A stretch of DNA of 20,336 bases from a virus. Each line of letters opens with the position of its first letter. Positions within the stretch are counted from its first letter, which is position 1. Positions 13,252 through 20,336 of this stretch are shown here, one piece after another. The stretch is taken from positions 1 to 20,336 of the IMG/VR virus record IMGVR_UViG_3300028836_000012. One strand, written 5' to 3'. A model generated the notes under the pieces. It did not search any database. It had not been told where the DNA came from and was given only the letters and a program-made list of their open reading frames with translations. The position numbers and the translations under genes were made by a program.

Positions 13252-16200
13252 CACAGCTTTTTTCAAAAGCAGAAGCCCAAGCATATACCGACGCATTTTT
13301 ATATGGAGACGACCCCCAACAAGCTTTAGATGTACAAGCTGCTGAATATAAGCGTAGATATAAAAAACAACAACAAATACAGAAGAATGAGGAAGCGGTT
13401 GACAATGCGTATTTAGAAACCACTTATGATAATGACGATATAGCAACAGGTTTTACTGCAACATTAGAAGAAAGAAAGATAAACAATTCTTCGGCTATGC
13501 AACACTTGAATGAATACAAAGCGGCACAAGTAGTTGAAGAGGTTGATGATGAGGTTGAGTTGCTTCCTGCTATTACTGGTAAGGTTATACGAGCGCCAGA
13601 GGTTAATGCTTTTGCTAAGGATAACAGGGAGATTGATGCAATTGCATTTGTTAAAGATCTAGACGCACAAGAAGTTCAAACAGTGCAGACGACACAACCT
13701 AAAGAAGACTCTACCTTATGGCAAGCCACTAAAGATTTTGCAAGCGATGCTTATCAAGGAAGCATAGGCCCTTTAATTCAAAGCTCTATGCCTGTTGCAT
13801 ATTTTGATGAATCAAACCCTAAGCACGCTGAAGCGTTAGATTTTGTAAAGACCATTAAAAATGCGACACTTGGTGTGGCTGATATGCCTCAAACAACAAT
13901 ACAGAAAACTGTTGATTTTGGCAAGGACATACTTAATTATAATTTGAAAGAATTGATGCAAAAACACTTCTATCCTGATAGTAAGCTAGAAGACTTGCCT
14001 GACATGATCAGCCAAGATGAGTGGAAGTTTGATATTCTAAAGACGCGCTTCCCAGAAAAAGGAACGCCAGAGTACGAGGCAGCATCTCCACAGTTCCAAG
14101 CTTATTATGATGAGGTTAATGCTAGTACAGCGTTCCACCTATCTAGAGAAATATCATCTTGGTTTAGTGCTTATAAAGTAGCACAAAAAGGCATGCAAAA
14201 AGTAACAACTAAGGCAATGCCTAAAGCAGATACGCTAATATCTAAGTTTGCTGCTAGTTCTAAAAACCTATTTATGACTGAGGTTATACCTAGTGCGTTT
14301 GCCTCTGCAAATATTGATCCTACTATGGGCAACTTGTCCACAGTAATGAAGCAGATGAAGTGGGTAGATGAAGACAACTCACTTACTAACTGGTTTGATG
14401 TTGGTGTAACAAAAGATTCACAGTCAGAGAAGAGACTAGAGCAGAGATTTAAAACAGGTATTGAGGACGGCGTCTTGACTGTAGGAATTGTTGCGCTGAT
14501 AAAAGGCATAACAAAATCACCAGAAGCCGCCAAGTGGTTTAAAGGCTTTTTGAAAGATTCAGATCCTGATGGCATAGAGAAATTTATAAATAAAATGATT
14601 GATCCTTTAGGAATGTCAGTAAACCCTAAATTTAGCTTTAAAAAAGAATTGTTTGCAGGCGGTAGCGCACAGACAGCAGACACAGGCTTACTTGGTACAG
14701 CCAAGAAGATGATTAATGAAGGTGCAGATGTTGATGCTGTATGGAAAGAGACAGGCTGGAAGACAGGCCAAGACGGTAAATGGCGATTTGAGATAGATGA
14801 TAGCACAGCAACAGTTAAAGAATTTCAAACATCTAAAAAAGGATTTACAACTTTAGAAGAGGTCATTGATCACCCAGCATTATTTGAAGCTTATCCTCAA
14901 TTACGCAAAATGAGAGTTAAACTTAGTGACAACCTTAGAGACTCGAATATCGGTAATTATGCAGAAACAAATAAACTAGATCGCTTATTTCTTAGAAAAG
15001 ACCTTATTGAGATGAATGCTAAATATCTTGGTACAGAAGAGTTTAAATCTACGTTATTACACGAGCTGCAGCACGCAATACAAAAGATAGAGAAGTTTGC
15101 TAAAGGAGGGAGCCAAAAACAATTCATCAGGAGTGCGCAGATAAAGCAAACTAAGGCACAAAATATTGTTAGCTTCTCTAATAGACAGCTTGAAAAAATG
15201 AGCAGCAGAGCAAGGGAATTAAATATATTAAAGAACACTAGCCCTAATGCGGAAAGGCCTGCTATCGCAGCAGAGATCAAAGCACTCAAACAAGATTATG
15301 ATGAGTTAAAAGCATATCGTGATAAGCATAGCCTAGACGCTAATGTTGATGTAGGCACAGAAACTTATCAAAAATATTTGAACTTAGCGGGCGAAGCAGA
15401 AGCTAGAGAAACCGAGCGTAGAATGAAATGGCCTGCTAAGATGCGTAAAGACAACCCTCCTATATGGGCCGGGGTAAAAGACGAAGACGTTATTGTTCAA
15501 TTTAAGACAAACGAGATTATAGAAAATAAACATCTTCTTGATATATCTAAAACTTGGCGTAAAGCCGACACTAGTTTATTAACCCCTGAACAGCAAGGAA
15601 TATTTGATGTAGCTATTGGCAGAGAGAGGTCAACTAAAATTCGTACTGAAGACGTTAGTACGTTAGCTGATTGGGTTGATTTAACAAAAGGATCTCCTAA
15701 GTCTGATAAAGGAATGGCGCATATTTTAATCGACCACCATAATGCCAAGCGGAGCTCACATAAGGGGCAGCTAGCAAGAGATGAGATATTAGGCATTGGG
15801 GAAGTATTACGAAGAGGAAAGCTGGTATCAACTACAGAAGACGCGGTTATCGGAGATAAACACGTTTATGAGCTTATTGCAGAAGATGGCTCTACATTAA
15901 CTGTAGTGGTCGCTCGTAAAGAAAAAGGGGACACGGTAATCACTGCTTATTCAAATCGAGACAAATTAGGTATAAAAGTTAAGGCAGAGTCCGTCAGTAA
16001 ACCTGACCGTGGGGCTCAAACCGCTCCCTCGACCTTAAAAGAAAAAGATACAAACGGATCAAACCTCTCTTCTTCTGAAGATATTATACCGCAAACTAAG
16101 CCTAAGTTTAATATAATTTATAAACAACTAGAAAAAGCCAACGAATCTACTTACCCAAAAATCCCCACACAAAATATATTTAACCATAAACAGCAAGCAA

Positions 16201-16475
16201 TCCCTAAAGTAAAAAAAGCAGCTGTTGATAAGTTGATTAATTCAAATAAAGAAACAAGCATGCCTTTTGAAATAATAAAAACTTCTGATATTGTTCCAAC
16301 ACAAAAGAATGTAACTGTTGCTAATTTAAAGAAAACACAAAATATACAAACAACCCTTGAAGACATTATTGTGGTAAAGAATAAAGGTAAGTATTATTTA
16401 GTAGACGGCCATCATAGAGTGGCTAATATGCTTCTTAGTAAAGCGCAAAATGTTAAAGTTAGAGTGTTTAAATAA
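13248..16475 (+). CDS. Large polyvalent internal virion protein with metallopeptidase-, nuclease- and ParB-like segments
   Basis: The 1075-residue protein appears modular. Residues 1-450 are helical and acidic, with no known motif. Near 590-730 is a zincin-like segment: LLHELQHAIQ (HELQH at 605-609) followed by GEAEAR at 715-720, which may supply the third ligand. Similar pairs occur in the large polyvalent protein-associated domains of phages. About 775-900 resembles the phage BECR-fold nucleases (Barnase-EndoU-ColicinE5/D-RelE type), with H825 and H830-H831 in GMAHILIDHH, and a strand-rich end with VYELIAEDGSTLTVVV and TAYSN. The C-terminal 70 residues are ParB/Srx-like, ending in YYLVDGHHRVANML (DGHHR 1053-1057). 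It lies among ejection genes, so it is probably injected and could act on host protein or RNA/DNA. Linkers near 920-990 are Ser/Lys-rich. Domain names are recalled, not searched. Confidence 0.7.
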   Translation: MTQLFSKAEAQAYTDAFLYGDDPQQALDVQAAEYKRRYKKQQQIQKNEEAVDNAYLETTYDNDDIATGFTATLEERKINNSSAMQHLNEYKAAQVVEEVDDEVELLPAITGKVIRAPEVNAFAKDNREIDAIAFVKDLDAQEVQTVQTTQPKEDSTLWQATKDFASDAYQGSIGPLIQSSMPVAYFDESNPKHAEALDFVKTIKNATLGVADMPQTTIQKTVDFGKDILNYNLKELMQKHFYPDSKLEDLPDMISQDEWKFDILKTRFPEKGTPEYEAASPQFQAYYDEVNASTAFHLSREISSWFSAYKVAQKGMQKVTTKAMPKADTLISKFAASSKNLFMTEVIPSAFASANIDPTMGNLSTVMKQMKWVDEDNSLTNWFDVGVTKDSQSEKRLEQRFKTGIEDGVLTVGIVALIKGITKSPEAAKWFKGFLKDSDPDGIEKFINKMIDPLGMSVNPKFSFKKELFAGGSAQTADTGLLGTAKKMINEGADVDAVWKETGWKTGQDGKWRFEIDDSTATVKEFQTSKKGFTTLEEVIDHPALFEAYPQLRKMRVKLSDNLRDSNIGNYAETNKLDRLFLRKDLIEMNAKYLGTEEFKSTLLHELQHAIQKIEKFAKGGSQKQFIRSAQIKQTKAQNIVSFSNRQLEKMSSRARELNILKNTSPNAERPAIAAEIKALKQDYDELKAYRDKHSLDANVDVGTETYQKYLNLAGEAEARETERRMKWPAKMRKDNPPIWAGVKDEDVIVQFKTNEIIENKHLLDISKTWRKADTSLLTPEQQGIFDVAIGRERSTKIRTEDVSTLADWVDLTKGSPKSDKGMAHILIDHHNAKRSSHKGQLARDEILGIGEVLRRGKLVSTTEDAVIGDKHVYELIAEDGSTLTVVVARKEKGDTVITAYSNRDKLGIKVKAESVSKPDRGAQTAPSTLKEKDTNGSNLSSSEDIIPQTKPKFNIIYKQLEKANESTYPKIPTQNIFNHKQQAIPKVKKAAVDKLINSNKETSMPFEIIKTSDIVPTQKNVTVANLKKTQNIQTTLEDIIVVKNKGKYYLVDGHHRVANMLLSKAQNVKVRVFK

Positions 16476-16579
16476 TGTTAATAAAAGCCTACACAACTCG
16501 GTTTACTTTAGTTAAAATAAAAGAAAGCCGTTTGACCCTTGCAGGACACTCAAACCAATTAATCAAAAGGATTTGGTAG
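16475..16579 (+). CDS. Possible small basic peptide (34 aa) between ejection genes
   Basis: An ATG overlapping the preceding TAA (TAATG) opens a 34-residue frame, MLIKAYTTRFTLVKIKES and onward, whose TAG ends exactly one base before the next ATG. It fills the only sizeable gap between the two largest genes. The peptide is strongly basic and amphipathic. There is no good ribosome binding site, so it would need re-initiation after the long gene. It may be a real peptide or just a ribosome relay; exact tiling is the main evidence. Confidence 0.35.
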   Translation: MLIKAYTTRFTLVKIKESRLTLAGHSNQLIKRIW

Positions 16580-19276
16580 ATGGGCACACCGTTCGCAGAA
16601 ATAGCAAAAGCATACGCAAAGTCTGGTGCTAAACGTACCGAAGACATTGTAGCTGCCGGTGCAAGTGGTAAGCTAAAGACTAACGCACAAGATGCTGCGC
16701 TGAGAGGTACAACACCTGAGGTCAAGCCTGTAGAAACAAAACCTACAGAGGTTGCACTTGAAAAACCAATCGTAGAACCAACAACTGTAGAGCCAACAAC
16801 TCCTATAGTAGATGAAGTCACGCAAGCCGAAGCAATCACTACTAAAACGGATCTGGAAATGGGCTTGCCTTCAGGCACTACTCCAGGCGCACGTAACATT
16901 AATTTTGATAATATTACAGAGTCTGACGAAGTCTTAACAATCATTGATAATATTGGCGCTCAAGAAGACCAATTTATTAAAGCTCGTGGCGGTGTTGTAT
17001 CACACGAACAAACGGTTCTTGATGCCCAAAAAGTAGAATTAGAAGACATCCTTGGTTTTAAACTAGGCGATGGCGTGTCTCCTGCAAGAATTACAGGTGC
17101 TAGAATTGCATTAACTGATTCAGCATCAAACTTACAGAAGATGGCTAAATCAGTATTAGATGGTGATGCCACAACAGCAGAGAAATTAGCATTTAGACAA
17201 GCAGTATCTACACACGTTGGTATTCAACAATCAGTAGCAGGAATGTCAGCAGAGGCTGGGCGTTCACTAAACGCATTTAAGATCAAAGCACAGGCTGGAA
17301 TGAAGACAGGGGAAACAACCCCAATATTCAGATCACAATTACAAGACGCATTTAACAATTCAGGTGGTGACGACACACTATACAAACTAGCAGAGTATAT
17401 TGAAGAAGCTGGCGATGATCTTGCTGAAATATCTAAACGTGCTACACAGGTAAATGGCGCAACTACAGGCGACTATATCTTAGAGTATTGGATTAATGGC
17501 TTACTATCTAGCCCTGCAACTCATGTAGTAAACACAACATCTAATGCAATGGTGGCAACTTGGGCTATCCCTGAAAGAATGATGGGTGCATTTTATTCTA
17601 AGTTATTCAGATCTGAAAAAGGTGTAGAGATTCAAGAGGCGTTAGGCCAGTTATACGGTCTTTCTACTGGTACAAGAGATGGATTGAGAATGTTTTGGAA
17701 AACTCTAAAGACTGGTGAGCCTTCTGATCCTATCATGAAACTAGAGGCACGTAAGTATAGGGCCATTACTGCTCAGAACATGGGCATTAATACTGAGGGG
17801 TATTTATCTAAAGGCGTTGATCTACTAGGTAACACTATCAGACTACCAGGTAGATTCCTTGGTGCTGAAGATGAGTTTTTTAAGGCTATCGGCTATCGCA
17901 TGGAACTAAATGCTTTAGCATATAGAAAAGCAGCGGCAGAAGGTTTAGAGGGCAATGATCTCGCCAAACGTATTGTTGATCTTATTGAGAACCCTACAGA
18001 AGAATTACACTTAGCAGCATCAGACGTTGCACGAGTACAGACATTCACAAACCCATTAGGCGAGTCAGGACAGAAAGTACAGCAGTTGGCTAACTCTCAT
18101 CCTGTGCTTAAACTTATGCTGCCTTTTGTAAGAACACCTGTAAACATTGTTAAGTTTGTTGGTGTTCGCTCTCCACTAGCGCCTTTTGCTAAATCATTTA
18201 GAGCAGATATTGCTGCTGGTGGCGCAAGAAGAGATATGGCATTATCAAGAATGTCTTTAGGCTCTTTAATCATGGTAGGCACAGTGCCTCTTGCTATGGA
18301 TGGAACTATTACTGGCCCAGGCCCTAAGAGCAAATCAGCAAGAGATGCGCTAAGAAGACAAGGGTGGCAACCTAACTCTATTAAGGTTGGCGATAAGTAT
18401 TACTCATATAACAGGTTAGACCCAATAGGCATGTTCCTTGGCTTAACAGCTGAAGTAACAGAGGTTATGAAGTATGCCAGCGATGAAGACAGAGACAGTA
18501 TAGCTGCAGCAGTTACTATTGCAATCGCAAAAAACGTGACTTCAAAAACATATCTTAGAGGTTTGTCTGATACTATGAACGTATTAACAGATCCAGATCG
18601 CTATGCTGAGAGATACTTTCAGAGAATGGGTGCAACATTCATGCCTGCGACTTCTTTAACGGCCCAAGTTGAAAGAACAATAGATCCGACATTAAGAGCC
18701 GCTTACTCATTGATTGATGAGATTAAAGCCAGAACACCTGGTCTATCAGACACACTACCACCTAGACGCAACCTATATGGCGAGCCTATTGTATTACAAG
18801 GCGGCCTAGGTTGGGATTTTGTATCGCCTATCTATTCATCCACCAAGAAGTTTGATTTTGTAGATAATGAGATTGTAGAGAATGAAGTAAACGTCGCCAT
18901 GCCTAGAAGAAGTATTGGCACAGGCAACTTCTCTATTGATCTTAATGCAGAAGAATACGATAGATACGTGGTATTAGCAGGTAAAGAGCTGAAAATGCCT
19001 TATACCAATCTTAAGACAGGAAAGACTAAGGACTTAAACTTGCACAAGTATTTACAAAGCATGATGGGCAGCGATATGTATCAAGATGCTAGCGTAGGCC
19101 CAGATGGAGGCAGAGCAATGCTTATTACTACTATTGTGAATGCGTTCAGAGATGGCGCTCGTGCAACGTTATTAGATGAAAATGAAGCATTGAATGCTGA
19201 GTGGAATTATCAAAAACAATTAAAAATTGAGGCAAAAACAGGACAACCTCTAGAAGAATTACTACAGGGATATTAA
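16580..19276 (+). CDS. Large ejection protein with LPD38-like region (gp16 position)
   Basis: The 898-residue protein follows the gp16 slot. The N-terminal 20 residues (MGTPFAEIAKAYAKSGAKRT) form an amphipathic helix. A disordered Pro/Thr/Val/Glu stretch (about 48-77, with repeats of EPTTV) follows, then long helices. Hydrophobic segments appear near 305-335 (INGLLSSPATHVVNTT-x-N) and 557-575 (SLGSLIMVGTVPLAM). The part after about 540, with WQPNSIKVGDKYYSYNRLDP and the PERYFQRMG-like region, resembles the large polyvalent protein-associated domain 38 found at the ends of many virion ejection proteins. No lytic transglycosylase motif was found, unlike T7 gp16. It likely spans or inserts into the cell envelope during DNA entry. 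AAAAGGA lies upstream of the start. Confidence 0.7.
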   Translation: MGTPFAEIAKAYAKSGAKRTEDIVAAGASGKLKTNAQDAALRGTTPEVKPVETKPTEVALEKPIVEPTTVEPTTPIVDEVTQAEAITTKTDLEMGLPSGTTPGARNINFDNITESDEVLTIIDNIGAQEDQFIKARGGVVSHEQTVLDAQKVELEDILGFKLGDGVSPARITGARIALTDSASNLQKMAKSVLDGDATTAEKLAFRQAVSTHVGIQQSVAGMSAEAGRSLNAFKIKAQAGMKTGETTPIFRSQLQDAFNNSGGDDTLYKLAEYIEEAGDDLAEISKRATQVNGATTGDYILEYWINGLLSSPATHVVNTTSNAMVATWAIPERMMGAFYSKLFRSEKGVEIQEALGQLYGLSTGTRDGLRMFWKTLKTGEPSDPIMKLEARKYRAITAQNMGINTEGYLSKGVDLLGNTIRLPGRFLGAEDEFFKAIGYRMELNALAYRKAAAEGLEGNDLAKRIVDLIENPTEELHLAASDVARVQTFTNPLGESGQKVQQLANSHPVLKLMLPFVRTPVNIVKFVGVRSPLAPFAKSFRADIAAGGARRDMALSRMSLGSLIMVGTVPLAMDGTITGPGPKSKSARDALRRQGWQPNSIKVGDKYYSYNRLDPIGMFLGLTAEVTEVMKYASDEDRDSIAAAVTIAIAKNVTSKTYLRGLSDTMNVLTDPDRYAERYFQRMGATFMPATSLTAQVERTIDPTLRAAYSLIDEIKARTPGLSDTLPPRRNLYGEPIVLQGGLGWDFVSPIYSSTKKFDFVDNEIVENEVNVAMPRRSIGTGNFSIDLNAEEYDRYVVLAGKELKMPYTNLKTGKTKDLNLHKYLQSMMGSDMYQDASVGPDGGRAMLITTIVNAFRDGARATLLDENEALNAEWNYQKQLKIEAKTGQPLEELLQGY

Positions 19277-19277
19277 T

Positions 19278-20336
19278 ATGGCAGACTTAATAGTTGGTGA
19301 CTTAACACCAAGAAATCAATATACAGCGACAAGTGGACAGACGCAGTTTACCTACGCTTTCCCTATCTTTGTTGATGCGGATCTAAAGGTATATGTCGGC
19401 ACTACACTTAAAACACTAACTACTGACTACACAGTATCTGGCGCAGGCACAGATAACGGTGGCACAATAACATTATTAACTGGTACAACTACTGGTGACA
19501 TTGTAACGATCTATCGTGATATGCCAGTACAAAGAACATCAGACTACCAGACTAATGGCGATCTATTAGCTGCAACACTAAATGATGATCTAGACAAGCT
19601 TGCTATGATGATTCAACAAGTAGAATACGACCTTAATAGTCGTACACTTAGATTTGGTCAATTCACTACAGGCATACCATTAAGTGAGTTCACAGAGAAC
19701 GCAACAGATCGAGCAGGCAAGGTATTAGCTTTTGACTCTTCTGGAGACCCTAATATCACACAAGAGCTTGGTGAATATAAAGGCACAGATGCCACAACAA
19801 CGACATCAGCTTATGTGTTGAGAGACATTGTTAAGTCAACTACAACAGCGCAACTAAACAACATTTATATTTGTACCGCAGCTTCTCCTAGTGGCACAGC
19901 ATTAACCAATACTTCATACTGGGCATTGATTATAGATGCAGTAGCAGCAGGTAGCTCGGCCACAGCTTCAGCCTCTAGTGCAACGGCAGCAGCAAGTTCA
20001 GCAACCGCAGCAGCAGCCAGTGCAACATCAGCTCAATCTTCAGAAGATGATGCGACTACAGCTCAAACAGCAGCAGAGTTAGCAGAGACACACGCAGAGA
20101 CAGCTGAGACTAATGCAGAAACTGCTGAGACGGCAGCCGAGACAGCACAGACCGCAGCAGAGAGTGCTAAGACTTCAGCCCAATCATCTCAAACTTCCGC
20201 TACGGCTTCAGCTACTTCAGCTACAGCTTCAGCAACCAGTGCTACAGCCAGTGCTTCAGGTGCTAGTTCTAGTGCTACAGATGCACAATCAAGTGAAGAT
20301 GATGCAGCAACAAGTGAGACTAATGCAGCAGCGAGT
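19278..20336 (+). CDS. Tail fibre protein, N-terminal part (cut by the window edge)
   Basis: The ATG one base after the previous stop opens a frame that runs 353 codons to the right edge without a stop. Residues 1-135 match the T7 gp17 N-terminal attachment domain: TPRNQYTATSGQTQFTYAFP, then VYVG, then IYRDMPVQRTSDYQTNGDLLAATLNDDLDKLAMMIQQ. This part docks the fibre to the adaptor and nozzle. After a linker (about 150-225) the chain becomes Ser/Ala/Thr/Glu-rich (SATAS, AETAET, AAES), a trimeric coiled-coil shaft common in marine phage fibres. The receptor-binding tip is outside the window. No ribosome binding site better than AGGGAT is seen upstream. Confidence 0.9.
   Translation, partial: MADLIVGDLTPRNQYTATSGQTQFTYAFPIFVDADLKVYVGTTLKTLTTDYTVSGAGTDNGGTITLLTGTTTGDIVTIYRDMPVQRTSDYQTNGDLLAATLNDDLDKLAMMIQQVEYDLNSRTLRFGQFTTGIPLSEFTENATDRAGKVLAFDSSGDPNITQELGEYKGTDATTTTSAYVLRDIVKSTTTAQLNNIYICTAASPSGTALTNTSYWALIIDAVAAGSSATASASSATAAASSATAAAASATSAQSSEDDATTAQTAAELAETHAETAETNAETAETAAETAQTAAESAKTSAQSSQTSATASATSATASATSATASASGASSSATDAQSSEDDAATSETNAAAS
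19957..20336 (+). repeat. Low-complexity repeat region in the tail fibre gene
   Basis: About 380 bases made of GCA, TCA, ACA, AGT and GCT codons encode Ser/Ala/Thr-rich repeats, with a central Glu-rich part (AETAETNAETAETAAETA). The unit AQSSEDDA appears twice, around 20029-20052 and 20281-20304, with different codons. Such regions are prone to slippage and to recombination between fibre genes. It continues past the edge. Confidence 0.75.

Noticed and set aside
14171-14806. 211-residue open frame on the minus strand inside the 1075-aa gene
   Set aside because: Low-complexity Ser/Leu/Phe composition typical of an antisense shadow; no ribosome binding site or motif; all other phage genes are on the plus strand.
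16489-16944. 151-residue minus-strand frame across the start of the 898-aa gene
   Set aside because: Val/Ser/Gly repeats mirror the Pro/Thr/Glu tract on the other strand; no promoter or ribosome binding site supports it.
1-20336. CRISPR array, insertion sequence, toxin-antitoxin pair or anti-CRISPR
   Set aside because: No regularly spaced direct repeats, no transposase frame, and no gene pair of that kind were seen. Small unknown genes cannot be called anti-CRISPRs without evidence.

Overview
This window looks like the left end of a podovirus-type prophage (T7-like virion plan) joined to a bacterial chromosome. At the extreme left, on the minus strand, are the first 25 codons of a gene whose N-terminus resembles aspartate carbamoyltransferase (pyrB), with its own ribosome binding site and promoter. 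The closest remembered match is the Campylobacterota (Epsilonproteobacteria) type, so the host may be a low-GC member of that group. That taxonomic guess is tentative. Everything from position 714 rightwards is phage and is read on the plus strand. No integrase, repressor/integration module or phage RNA polymerase is inside the window. The promoters seen are host-type (TGnTATAAT), so the phage probably uses the host polymerase here. Layout: (1) 1-77, start of host pyrB. (2) 78-713, no protein gene. This stretch holds a symmetrical -10 region that could fire both ways and a roughly 540-nt segment that folds as a large structured RNA closed by a 14-bp terminal helix. (3) 714-2604, a tightly coupled row of small AT-rich genes: an HTH regulator expressed without a leader, two unknown small proteins, a VRR-NUC nuclease, a YbcO-type nuclease, a NinB recombination protein and another small unknown. 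(4) 2604-5029, packaging: small and large terminase, then three small proteins. (5) 5039-8591, head: portal, Bbp19-like protein, scaffold, an intergenic promoter plus long hairpin, and the major capsid protein followed by a terminator. (6) 8657-11184, tail: adaptor (gp11-like) and nozzle (gp12-like). (7) 11187-19276, internal virion (ejection) proteins in the T7 gp14, gp15, gp16 order, with two very large polyvalent proteins of 1075 and 898 residues. (8) 19278 to the right edge, a T7-type tail fibre N-terminus running into a Ser/Ala/Thr/Glu-rich repeat region, cut by the window. The genes make one functional series. DNA-processing enzymes are followed by the terminase, which packages DNA through the portal into a scaffold-built capsid; the adaptor, nozzle and fibre form the short tail, and the internal proteins are presumably injected at infection. 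Nearly every early junction is a 4-base ATGA or GTGA overlap, which fixes the start codons and implies translational coupling. The two most unusual things are the large structured RNA between pyrB and the first phage gene, and the 1075-residue virion protein. The latter combines a zincin-like HELQH segment, a BECR-type nuclease-like segment and a C-terminal ParB-like DGHHR segment.
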